DNA of 64,000 nucleotides from Chryseobacterium sp. KACC 21268 (lineage in GTDB: Bacteria; Bacteroidota; Bacteroidia; Flavobacteriales; Weeksellaceae), in contig CP117875.1 in NCBI GenBank assembly GCA_028736075.1, positions 3,472,001-3,536,000 of the forward strand, in the 5' to 3' direction. This document shows positions 46,431-54,211 of the stretch, piece by piece. Each line of letters begins with the position of its first letter. The first letter of the stretch is position 1. The translations under genes and the position numbers were made by a program. The notes below the pieces were generated by a model. The model did no database searches. It had not been told where the DNA came from and saw nothing but the letters and a program-made list of their open reading frames with translations.

Positions 46431-46470
46431 GGTTGATGGTTGATAGTTGATAGTTGATAGTTGATAGTGA
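46431..46470. repeat. Tandem heptamer before the methyltransferase start
   Basis: GGTTGAT twice and AGTTGAT three times in a row (46431-46465), then a partial unit. It sits in the 5' leader of the minus-strand gene that starts at 46422. Confidence 0.8.
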
Positions 46471-46489
46471 AGTTAATTCTTATTTTTTT

Positions 46490-46590
46490 AACGCAAAGTC
46501 CGCAAGATTTTTTGAACTTGTTGAAAAAATTTTAAGGTTCGCAAAGACACTTCGACAAGCTCAGTATAAACTACAAACTCATCAAAGCTT
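46490..46590. repeat. Dispersed intergenic repeat D, copy D2
   Basis: AACGCAAAGTCCGCAAG, a T-run, TTGTTGAAAAAATTTTAAGG and TTCGCAAAGACAC match D1, D3 and D4. A palindromic insert (ACTTCGACAAGCTCAG) separates them from the final AAACTCATCAAAG. Confidence 0.7.
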
Positions 46591-46665
46591 TCAACCACTT
46601 AATTCTATAATTTTTAATATCTGTAAATGTTCTATTGATTGACAAAACTTCAATTTTTGTAGAGA

Positions 46666-46828
46666 CCCATAGCCCCGATTGACTCTCCTTTTTTTATTTT
46701 TTTTTGAATCGTCGAATCTCGTGCCTCGATTTGCAACGGCATCCTTTTTTTGTTTTTGGGTCAATTTCTTTTTGATGACCAAACGTCGTAATAAAAAAAG
46801 ATATAGTGGAAAGCGGGATCAAGCTCCT
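46666..46828. ncRNA. Structured intergenic element, copy B1, with a 51-base insert
   Basis: AGCCCCGATTG at the left and GATATAGTGGAAAGCGGGAT with AGCTCC at the right match copy B2, but bases 46682-46732 interrupt the left arm between CGATTG and GCAACGGCATCC. The insert ends in CGATTT, giving an imperfect repeat of the CGATTG at its left border. The right end directly touches the T-run of the purD terminator. Confidence 0.6.
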
Positions 46829-46861
46829 AAAAAAAAGAGACGTTAGTTGCCCAACATCTCT
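46829..46861 (-). terminator. Terminator of purD
   Basis: On the minus strand AGAGATGTT (46853-46861) pairs with AACGTCTCT (46836-46844, one G-T pair) around an 8-base loop, followed by a run of eight T. Confidence 0.85.
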
Positions 46862-46868
46862 TTATATT

Positions 46869-48107
46869 TTAAAATTTCGCAATATCGTCTCGATAAAAGG
46901 CGTAGTCGAACTGAACCGGAACGGCGTCTTCGTACACTTTTTTGCGTGCCTCGTCATATGTGTCTCCCAAAGCCACGATGTTCAACACGCGTCCGCCTGT
47001 GGAAACCACTCTGCTTCCTCTGTAATCTGCGCCAGCATAGAGAACTTTGCTGTTTTTCACTTTTTCTACACCTGTGATCTCGTAGCCTGTCTCGTGGTTT
47101 TTTGGATAACCGCCAGAGCAAACGACCAAGCACACTGCTTTTTTGTCTTTGAACTTCAGATCCAATTCTTTTCCATTAAGACAATCCTCGATGACATCTA
47201 CCAAATTGTTTTCCAAAAGTGGCAAAAGCACCTGCGTTTCCGGATCGCCCAATCTCATATTGTACTCTAGAAGGTAAGTTCCGTTTTTGGTGATCATCAA
47301 TCCGAAAAAGATAAATCCTTTGAAGTTAAGGCCTTCTTTTTTAAGACCTTCCACGGTTGGATTCATAATATTCTGGATGAAATCCTGATTGTGAGCGTCT
47401 GTAAATTCCGGGCTTGGTGCCACAGAACCCATTCCGCCAGTGTTTGGCCCTTTGTCCCCGTTTCCAGCTTTCTTATAATCTTTTGCTGAAACGAAAGGGA
47501 ATATCTCCTCACCGTTTGACACTCCGATAATTGAAGCTTCAAAACCTTGAAGAAATTCCTCAATTACTACCTGTATCCCTGCGTCTCCGAAAATCCTTTT
47601 GATCATAAAATCGTGGATCGTACCTTCTGCTTCTTCCAGATCCTCAGCGATCACAACGCCTTTTCCACCAGCAAGTCCACTCGCTTTGATCACGATAGGA
47701 AATTCCTGTGTCTGCAAATATTCTTTGGCTTCTACATAAGAGTCAAAAATAACGGCTTTCGCTGTTTTGATGCCATAGGTCTGCATAAACTTCTTGGAGA
47801 AAGACTTGCTTCCTTCCAATGACGCAGCTTTCTTAGTTGGACCAAAAACTTTGAGATCAACTTTTTTGAATTCGTCAACAATCCCTTCCACCAAAGGTGC
47901 CTCTGGGCCAACAATCGTTAGATCGACTTTGTTTTTGATGGCAAAATCTCTCAATGCCAATATATCGGTTTCGTTGATATTTTCTCCTAATTTTTCGGTA
48001 GTGGCGTTTCCGGGCGCAAAGAACATTTTTGTAATCTTGCTATCTTCACTCAGCTTCAATGCTAAAGCCGAAGCACGGCCACCATTGCCTACAATAAGTA
48101 ATCTCAT
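46869..48107 (-). CDS. purD: Phosphoribosylamine--glycine ligase
   Basis: A 412-residue ATP-grasp enzyme of purine synthesis that joins glycine to phosphoribosylamine. The N-terminal domain starts 'LIVGNGGRASALALKLS', the ATP-grasp core shows 'VIKASGLAGGKGVVIAEDLE' near residue 140, 'GPNTGGMGSVAPSPEFTD' near 225 and 'EYNMRLGDPETQVLLPLLE' near 290. Standard length. Its neighbours guaA and the methyltransferase are not in a purine operon with it, because a terminator and repeats intervene. A -7 box TAAATTTG (minus strand 48135-48142) lies 27 bases upstream. Confidence 0.95.
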   Translation of the reverse strand: MRLLIVGNGGRASALALKLSEDSKITKMFFAPGNATTEKLGENINETDILALRDFAIKNKVDLTIVGPEAPLVEGIVDEFKKVDLKVFGPTKKAASLEGSKSFSKKFMQTYGIKTAKAVIFDSYVEAKEYLQTQEFPIVIKASGLAGGKGVVIAEDLEEAEGTIHDFMIKRIFGDAGIQVVIEEFLQGFEASIIGVSNGEEIFPFVSAKDYKKAGNGDKGPNTGGMGSVAPSPEFTDAHNQDFIQNIMNPTVEGLKKEGLNFKGFIFFGLMITKNGTYLLEYNMRLGDPETQVLLPLLENNLVDVIEDCLNGKELDLKFKDKKAVCLVVCSGGYPKNHETGYEITGVEKVKNSKVLYAGADYRGSRVVSTGGRVLNIVALGDTYDEARKKVYEDAVPVQFDYAFYRDDIAKF

Positions 48108-48134
48108 TTGTTTCAGTTTAACTTTTTAAAGTGT

Positions 48135-48142
48135 CAAATTTA
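48135..48142 (-). promoter_or_regulatory. -7 box of purD
   Basis: TAAATTTG on the minus strand matches TAnnTTTG, 27 bases before the start codon. Confidence 0.5.
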
Positions 48143-48209
48143 AGATTTTTTGAGGACAAATCTTATACCGAGTTTGAGGTATTTTTCTTAAAAAAATATA
48201 AAGTTTGGA

Positions 48210-48926
48210 TTACTCTGGCAATTGCATCGGAACTTCCATCAACAAAACTTCTGAATCCTTGATGGCTTCCAAGACAAAACTTTCTGTGTCCCAAATTCCG
48301 AATCCGTCTCTTTCATTCAAAACCTGATCTCCAATTTTTGCAGAACCTTTGATGACAAAAGCGTAAACGCCGTTACCAGATCTGTTGATTTTATATTCTT
48401 TGGAAAAACCGTTTTCAAACTTTGCCAAATTGAACCAAGCATCTTGATGGATCCAAACGCCTGCGTCATCTGCATTTGGTGACAAGATCTGCTGAAAGTC
48501 ATTCTTAACAGAATTTTCTTCGATGCTCACTTGGTCGTATCTCGGTGTGACGTCGATTTTGTTTGGGATGATCCAAATCTGAAGAAACTTCACAGGTTGT
48601 TCCGTTGCATTTTCTTCGCTGTGCATAATTCCCGTTCCTGCAGACATTACCTGGATGTCGCCATTTTTGATAATGCCAGAATTGCCCATATTGTCACCGT
48701 GACGCAACTCGCCTTCCAGAGGAATGGAGATGATCTCCATATCGCGGTGCGGATGTCTTCCGAATCCCATTCCACCTTGAACAAAATCGTCATTCAAAAC
48801 GCGAAGGACGCCGAAGTTCATTCTTTCCTGATTTTGATAACCTGCAAAACTGAAGGTATGTTTGCTTTTCAACCAACCGTGGTCTGCGTTTCCTCTGCTG
48901 TCTGATTTATGATAAACTGTTTTCAT
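48210..48926 (-). CDS. Pirin-family protein (bicupin)
   Basis: A 238-residue two-cupin protein. The metal-binding residues are visible in 'GRHPHRDMEIISIPLEGELR' near residue 57 (two His) and in 'TGIMHSEENATEQP' near 100 (His and Glu). The C-terminal cupin is degenerate. Bacterial pirins such as YhhW act as quercetinases or redox-linked modulators of metabolic enzymes, so the function here remains open. It is a single gene with the ilvA terminator in front of it. Confidence 0.9.
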   Translation of the reverse strand: MKTVYHKSDSRGNADHGWLKSKHTFSFAGYQNQERMNFGVLRVLNDDFVQGGMGFGRHPHRDMEIISIPLEGELRHGDNMGNSGIIKNGDIQVMSAGTGIMHSEENATEQPVKFLQIWIIPNKIDVTPRYDQVSIEENSVKNDFQQILSPNADDAGVWIHQDAWFNLAKFENGFSKEYKINRSGNGVYAFVIKGSAKIGDQVLNERDGFGIWDTESFVLEAIKDSEVLLMEVPMQLPE

Positions 48927-49015
48927 TTTTTTAATGATTTAATTTGTTAGACTTTTTTATTGACACAAATTTCCAGCTTTCAAAATCCTTGCGCATTGAT
49001 GTACGATAAGAACGG

Positions 49016-49050
49016 AAAACTCCGACCATTGCCGGAGTTTTCTTTTTATT
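49016..49050. terminator. Terminator between ilvA and the pirin gene
   Basis: AAAACTCCG (49016-49024) pairs perfectly with CGGAGTTTT (49033-49041). It lies just after the ilvA stop on the minus strand; the longer T-run is on the plus strand. Confidence 0.75.
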
Positions 49051-49054
49051 AAAA

Positions 49055-50323
49055 TTAAATCAACATATTAAGGACATCGGGATTATCATTGAGGTAAGAT
49101 TCAAAATAACCGAGTTCTTGCATTCTTTCTTTCAAACAGTCAAAGTCCAAAGGATTTGAAAGCTCGATTCCGACGATTGCCAAAGCGGTTTCCCGTGAGT
49201 TTTTCTTGGTATATTCGAAATGCGTGATGTCGTCGTTTGAGCCAAGGACATTGAGGACAAAATCTTTCAAAGAACCAGGTCGTTGCGGGAATTTGACCAT
49301 AAAATAGTGTTTTAAACCATTGTACAGCAAAGCGCGCTCTTTGATTTCCTCCATTCTCGTAATGTCATTGTTACTTCCGCTGACAATGCAAACCACATTT
49401 TTCCCTTTGATTTGATTTCGATATTGTTCCAAAGCAGAAATAGACAATGCTCCCGCTGGCTCCAACACAATTGCATCTTTATTATACAATTGCAAAATCG
49501 TTTCACAAATCTTTCCTTCATCCACAGAAATACAATCTTCCAGCGCAGTTTTACAAATCTCAAAAGTCAAATCGCCAACTCTTTTCACCGCCGCTCCGTC
49601 CACAAAACTATCAACTTCCGATAATTCTGTATTGATATTATTTTCAATTGATAATCTCATCGAAGGTGCACCTTTTGGTTCTACTCCAATCAACTGAGTT
49701 TCTTTTGAAAGTTCCTTGAAGACCGTTGATATTCCTGAAGCCAAACCGCCGCCTCCAATTGGAATGAAGATGAAATCGATATTCTCTTTTTGCTGTTCCA
49801 AAATTTCCAAAGCCAAAGTCGCCTGACCTTCAATAATCTGAACGTCATCAAATGGATGAATGAAAGCGGCTCCCGAAGTTTCTGCAAATTCAAAAGCTGC
49901 AGTTTTTGAAGCATCAAAAGTATCGCCAACCAATCTGATTTCAGCGTAATTGCCGCCAAACATTTCGACCTGTTCAAGCTTCTGTTTCGGTGTGGTGACC
50001 GGCATAAAAATCGTTCCTTTGATTTGAAGTTGCTTGCAGGAAAAAGCCACACCTTGCGCGTGATTTCCCGCACTGGCGCAGACAATGCCTTGAGAAACTT
50101 TGCCTTCGTTAAAAAGCGTTTTGATTTTGTTGTAAGCACCTCGCAATTTGTACGACCTTACAGGTTGCAAATCTTCTCTTTTAAGGAAAATATTGGCTCC
50201 AAATTTTTCTGACAATCTCGCACTGTATTGCAACGGCGTGTAATTCACGACATTTTCTATACTTTTCCGGGCTTCTTTTACCGCTTCCAGAGTTGGAAAT
50301 ATGAGCGTTTCGTTCATCTTCAT
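49055..50323 (-). CDS. ilvA: Threonine dehydratase (biosynthetic)
   Basis: A 422-residue PLP enzyme that turns threonine into 2-oxobutyrate, the first step to isoleucine. The PLP lysine is in 'VRSYKLRGAYNKI' near residue 57-61, the glycine loop is 'PIGGGGLASGIS' near 190, and 'CIVSGSNNDITRMEEI' follows near 315. A single ACT-like domain (about 340-420, 'YFMVKFPQRPGSLKDFVLNV') should carry feedback control by isoleucine. The start ATG follows directly on the stop of the ABC protein gene (TAAATG), indicating coupled translation. Confidence 0.95.
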   Translation of the reverse strand: MKMNETLIFPTLEAVKEARKSIENVVNYTPLQYSARLSEKFGANIFLKREDLQPVRSYKLRGAYNKIKTLFNEGKVSQGIVCASAGNHAQGVAFSCKQLQIKGTIFMPVTTPKQKLEQVEMFGGNYAEIRLVGDTFDASKTAAFEFAETSGAAFIHPFDDVQIIEGQATLALEILEQQKENIDFIFIPIGGGGLASGISTVFKELSKETQLIGVEPKGAPSMRLSIENNINTELSEVDSFVDGAAVKRVGDLTFEICKTALEDCISVDEGKICETILQLYNKDAIVLEPAGALSISALEQYRNQIKGKNVVCIVSGSNNDITRMEEIKERALLYNGLKHYFMVKFPQRPGSLKDFVLNVLGSNDDITHFEYTKKNSRETALAIVGIELSNPLDFDCLKERMQELGYFESYLNDNPDVLNMLI

Positions 50324-51793
50324 TTATATTACAGATTCTTTGATTTTGGTTTTTATTTTTGTGGTTCCATTTTCCAGAACGAGTTTGTGGCTGAGTTTTT
50401 TTGGCAATTGTGATTCAAAATGTCCGACGTAAATCAACGATTGTCCCTGACTTGCCAAATCATCAATCACCTGATTGAAATATTTCGTCTGTTCATTGTC
50501 CATTCCCTGACAAGGCTCATCCAGAATCAGGAGTTTTGGTTTTTTAATCAATGTCCTTGCGAGTAAAACCAGACGTTGTTTTCCGAGTGGTAACGTGTTT
50601 AACTTTTTGTTTTTATCGTCCTTCAAATCGAAGAAATACAGAATCTGTTCTAACTGTTGCTGTTGGTCAAAACTCAGTTTCTGATACAAACTCATCGAAT
50701 CGAAAAAACCTGAAGCAATCGTTTGTCCGACGTTCGCATTCATATCGAAATACCAGTGCAACTCGGGCGAAATCATTCCGATTTTTTCCTTAATGTCCCA
50801 GATACTTTCGCCACTTCCCCGCTTTTGTCCGAAAAGATAAATTTCATTGGCATAAGCCTGCGGATGGTCGCCATTCAGTAAACTCAACAAGGTTGATTTT
50901 CCAGAACCATTATGACCTTGTAACAGCCATTGTTCGCCGGAATTCACTTCCCAATCGATGTTCTTCAGGACTTGTTTTTCGCCGTAGGAAATATTGATAT
51001 TTTCTAATTTGATTAAGTTTTCTCCCTGATTTTCTTTGTTGTTTTGAAGAAAAAAAGGAAGCGATTTTGGTGTTCTTTCTTCGCCTTTAGAAAAGTCTTT
51101 TGGCGAATTTCTTTGAACTAATTTCCCATTTTCTATCTCAACAAAATATTGAACGTTTTCGGGATATTCGTCATCATTAGTAATTAAAATCAGTGTGACA
51201 TTTTCTTTGATTAAATCATCAAACGCCTGATTCAAAAACTTTCTTGATTTGACATCCAAACCTGTGTACGGCTGGTCGATAATCAGAACTTGAGGTTTCA
51301 GCCAAAGTGCTTTCAGCAATTGCAACTTTTTATGTTCGCCACTGGAAAGTTCTATCAGTTGTTGATTTTTGAAATTCTCAAATACAAATGATTCTAAATA
51401 TGATTCTAATATTCCGAAATCCAAGTTTTCTTCTTTTGCGAAATGATTGAGTTCTGCGGAAACATTTATAGTATCATTTTTTACTTGTTGATTATACCGC
51501 TGTTGGTAGTAAAAATTTCGGTCGCCTTCCAGATTGCTGAACTGAAACCAGTTGGAAACGTACAGAACTTTTTTTGTCAACTTCGATGTTTCATCAAAAC
51601 TGACTTTCACTCTTCCTTCGAAATTTTTGATTTCGCCGGAAATGATTTTGGCTAAAGTTGTTTTTCCGCTTCCACTCAAACCGCCAAGCATCCAACATTC
51701 GCCGGAAGATATTTCCCAGTCGAAATCTTTCAGTACGATTTGGTTACCGTACTGAAAGTTTAGATTTGAAATTTGGATGATTGGGGTTGACAT
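50324..51793 (-). CDS. Duplicated ABC ATPase (ModF-like), no membrane domain
   Basis: A 489-residue protein of two fused nucleotide-binding domains. Domain 1 has Walker A GLSGSGKTT near residue 38, signature LSSGEHKK near 150 and Walker B 'VLIIDQPYTGLD', where Gln replaces the catalytic Glu. Domain 2 has GHNGSGKST near 295, a degenerate signature (LPLGKQRL) and an intact Walker B 'LLILDEPCQGMD'. This resembles ModF/PhrA-type ATPases; no permease lies nearby, so a transport role is not shown. It is co-transcribed with ilvA and separated from ilvC by two repeat elements. Confidence 0.82.
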   Translation of the reverse strand: MSTPIIQISNLNFQYGNQIVLKDFDWEISSGECWMLGGLSGSGKTTLAKIISGEIKNFEGRVKVSFDETSKLTKKVLYVSNWFQFSNLEGDRNFYYQQRYNQQVKNDTINVSAELNHFAKEENLDFGILESYLESFVFENFKNQQLIELSSGEHKKLQLLKALWLKPQVLIIDQPYTGLDVKSRKFLNQAFDDLIKENVTLILITNDDEYPENVQYFVEIENGKLVQRNSPKDFSKGEERTPKSLPFFLQNNKENQGENLIKLENINISYGEKQVLKNIDWEVNSGEQWLLQGHNGSGKSTLLSLLNGDHPQAYANEIYLFGQKRGSGESIWDIKEKIGMISPELHWYFDMNANVGQTIASGFFDSMSLYQKLSFDQQQQLEQILYFFDLKDDKNKKLNTLPLGKQRLVLLARTLIKKPKLLILDEPCQGMDNEQTKYFNQVIDDLASQGQSLIYVGHFESQLPKKLSHKLVLENGTTKIKTKIKESVI

Positions 51794-51814
51794 CTTATTT
51801 TTTTAATCAATTTT

Positions 51815-51898
51815 GAACACAAAGTGCACAAAGGTTTTTTATAATCTTATTGAAAATATTTTAAGGTTCACAAAGGCGTAAAACTCATCAAAGATTTT
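51815..51898. repeat. Dispersed intergenic repeat D, copy D3
   Basis: AACACAAAGTGCACAAAGG, T-run, TTATTGAAAATATTTTAAGG, TTCACAAAGGCG and AAACTCATCAAAGATTT: the same order as D1, D2 and D4, without the palindromic insert. Confidence 0.7.
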
Positions 51899-51943
51899 AA
51901 TAGTCAGTTTGAATTTAGGAACAAACTTTATTTTATGACAAAT

Positions 51944-52025
51944 CCCATAGCCCCGATTGCAACGGCATCCTTTTGTGATGAGGAACGAAGAGCAAAAGAT
52001 ATAGTGGAAAGCGGGATTAGCTCCT
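51944..52025. ncRNA. Structured intergenic element, copy B2
   Basis: CCCATAGCCCCGATTG at the left pairs through CCCG with GCGGGATTAGCTCC at the right, and CCTTTTG pairs with CAAAAGAT as an inner hairpin. It ends four bases from the ilvC stop codon and would be the first part of the ilvC 3' region on the minus strand. It is the undisturbed form of copy B1. Confidence 0.65.
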
Positions 52026-52029
52026 AATT

Positions 52030-53511
52030 TTAAACTGTTTTGATTAACTTCATCGCCGTCATTGCCTGACGTAATTTTTTGCCGACCACCTCAACGGGAT
52101 GATTTCGCAAAATATCGTTCACGTGAACCAGTTGGACGTTGTCAACCGATGTATTTTTCCCTTGATTAAAGTCTTTTCCGACCAAATCTGTGTCCACCGA
52201 TTTCATAAAATCCGCCAGTAAAGGTTTGCAAGCCTGGTCGAAAAGGTAACAGCCGTACTCTGCGGTGTCGGAAATCACACGGTTCATCTCGAAGAGTTTT
52301 TTTCTGGCGATGGTGTTGGCAATCAAAGGCGTTTCGTGAAGCGATTCGTAGTAAGCAGATTCCGGTTTGATGCCGGCTTCGACCATCGTTTCGAACGCCA
52401 GTTCCACGCCGGCTCTGATGAATGCTGACATCAAAAGATAGTTGTCAAAATAGTCCTGTTCATCGATTTTTACATCGCCTGCTGGTGTCTTTTCGAAAGC
52501 GGTTTCGCCGGTTTCTGCACGCCACTTCAAGAGGTTTTTGTCGCCGTTTGCCCAGTCTTCCATCATTGTTTTGGAGAACTCGCCGGAGATGATGTCGTCC
52601 TGATGTTTTTGGAAAAGCGGACGCATAATATCTTTTAATTCCTCGGACAATTCGAAAGCTTTTAGTTTGGCAGGATTGGAAAGTCGGTCCATCATTCCGC
52701 TGACACCTCCGTGTTTTAGGGCTTCTGTGATGACCTCGACACCGTACTGAACCAATTTGGAAGCGTAACCTGCGTCGATTCCTTTCTCGACCATTTTGTC
52801 AAACGAAAGGATAGAGCCTGTTTGTAAAAGCCCGCACAGAATGGTTTGTTCGCCCATTAAATCGGACTTCACCTCAGCTACAAAAGATGATTTCAAAACG
52901 CCGGCTTTGTGACCGCCAGTTCCTACGCAATAAGCTTTTGCCTCTGCCCAACCTTTGCCTTGCGGGTCATTTTCGGGATGAACGGCAATCAAGGTTGGAA
53001 CGCCGAAACCACGGAGATATTCGGCACGAACTTCGGAACCTGGACATTTTGGAGCAACCATAATCACCGTAATGTCTTTACGGATTTGCATTCCTTCTTC
53101 CACGATGTTGAATCCGTGGGAATAGGACAAGGTTGCGCCTTCTTTCATCAAAGGCTGAACGGCACTGATTACGGAAGTATGTTGTTTGTCGGGCGTTAAA
53201 TTGATGACCAAATCCGCAGTTGGAATCAGTTCTTCGTAAGTGCCGACTTTGAAGTTATTGTCGGTTGCATTTTTCCAGGAATCTCTCTTTTGGTCGATTG
53301 CTTCCTGACGTAATGTGTAGGAAACATCCAGTCCGCTGTCTCGTAGATTCAGACCTTGATTCAAGCCTTGAGCGCCACATCCTACCACCACGATTTTCTT
53401 TCCTTTCAACGCGGAAACGCCGTCAGAAAATTCTGAACTGTCCATAAAATCTGCTTGTCCTAACTGATGCAATTGGTCTCTGAGTGATAAGGTATTGAAA
53501 TAATTTGCCAT
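52030..53511 (-). CDS. ilvC: Ketol-acid reductoisomerase (class II, long form)
   Basis: A 493-residue NADPH enzyme, which isomerises and reduces acetolactate and acetohydroxybutyrate in valine and isoleucine synthesis. The N-terminal Rossmann motif is '[20 protein letters not shown]' near residue 40. The NADPH-selecting loop '[19 protein letters not shown]' resembles the E. coli enzyme, and two knotted C-terminal helical domains make it the long plant/enteric form (491 residues in E. coli). It follows ilvN by 102 bases and is followed by element B2. Confidence 0.95.
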   Translation of the reverse strand: MANYFNTLSLRDQLHQLGQADFMDSSEFSDGVSALKGKKIVVVGCGAQGLNQGLNLRDSGLDVSYTLRQEAIDQKRDSWKNATDNNFKVGTYEELIPTADLVINLTPDKQHTSVISAVQPLMKEGATLSYSHGFNIVEEGMQIRKDITVIMVAPKCPGSEVRAEYLRGFGVPTLIAVHPENDPQGKGWAEAKAYCVGTGGHKAGVLKSSFVAEVKSDLMGEQTILCGLLQTGSILSFDKMVEKGIDAGYASKLVQYGVEVITEALKHGGVSGMMDRLSNPAKLKAFELSEELKDIMRPLFQKHQDDIISGEFSKTMMEDWANGDKNLLKWRAETGETAFEKTPAGDVKIDEQDYFDNYLLMSAFIRAGVELAFETMVEAGIKPESAYYESLHETPLIANTIARKKLFEMNRVISDTAEYGCYLFDQACKPLLADFMKSVDTDLVGKDFNQGKNTSVDNVQLVHVNDILRNHPVEVVGKKLRQAMTAMKLIKTV

Positions 53512-53524
53512 ATTTTTTTTGTAA

Positions 53525-53580
53525 AAAGTAAAAAGTATGATGTACTAAGTAATGAGAATTACTGTACTACTTTTTCGGAT
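53525..53580. repeat. Nested hairpin between ilvN and ilvC
   Basis: AAAAAGTA and TGTAC arms pair with GTAC and ACTTTTT on the other side of an inner AGTAAT-GAGA-ATTACT hairpin. It looks like a tandem AAAAGTA repeat that has folded back; it may affect ilvC expression. Confidence 0.5.
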
Positions 53581-53613
53581 TAATATCTTTTGAATTTTAA
53601 GTTTTTCTTTGAA

Positions 53614-54204
53614 TTACATTGTGAAAACGTCGTCTCGTTTGTCCAAGAATTCGTTTTCTACGATTTCGGCGGAAGGTTCTCTTCGTTCGAACTCGAGGAC
53701 TTTGTCGTGGATTCCTCGGCTGTTTTTGATGATGGCGATTCTTGCGCCTCGGACAAATTCGATGAGTCCGTACTTGTTGAGTTCTTCGGTCAAACGGTCG
53801 ATTTCTTCGCGATGACCTGCTGTTTCGAAAACGATGTAATCCTGCCGAATCACAACTGTGGATGCGCCGTATTGACGAAGCAATCTTTCTACATAAACCT
53901 TTTCTGTCACGACATTTGCGGGAACTTTATAAAGTGCCTGTTCCTGCCAAACAATTTCGTCGTCTGTGTTGAAATAAGCTTTCATAATGTCAATCTGCTT
54001 CTCGAGTTGTCGGCAGAGTTTTCTTACGACTTCATCATTTTCATTAATGACAATCGTGAATCTGTGAATGCCATCTACCTCAGAAGGCGACGTGTTCAAA
54101 CTTTCGATATTGATTTTTCTTCGTGAGAAAATCCCTGATATTCTGCCGATTAATCCTACAGAGTTTTCGGTGTATAAGGTGATGGTAAATTCTTGTTTTT
54201 CCAT
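53614..54204 (-). CDS. ilvN: Acetolactate synthase, small (regulatory) subunit
   Basis: A 196-residue regulatory subunit that carries valine feedback on acetolactate synthase. The N-terminal ACT domain is 'FTITLYTENSVGLIGRISGI' and 'RRKINIESLNTSPSEVDGIH' (about 5-50); the rest is the C-terminal activation domain ('VIRQDYIVFETAGHREEIDR'). Length is a little above the short E. coli form and usual in Bacteroidota. It is seven bases downstream of ilvB, so the two subunits are made together. Confidence 0.92.
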   Translation of the reverse strand: MEKQEFTITLYTENSVGLIGRISGIFSRRKINIESLNTSPSEVDGIHRFTIVINENDEVVRKLCRQLEKQIDIMKAYFNTDDEIVWQEQALYKVPANVVTEKVYVERLLRQYGASTVVIRQDYIVFETAGHREEIDRLTEELNKYGLIEFVRGARIAIIKNSRGIHDKVLEFERREPSAEIVENEFLDKRDDVFTM

Positions 54205-54211
54205 TTCTTTT

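Noticed and set aside
46591-46782. Minus-strand 63-codon frame with a Lys/Arg-rich start, resembling a small ribosomal or RNA-binding protein
   Set aside because: It lies wholly within the structured element B1 and its insert; the basic residues come from A-rich loop sequence, and the frame has no homologue-like pattern.
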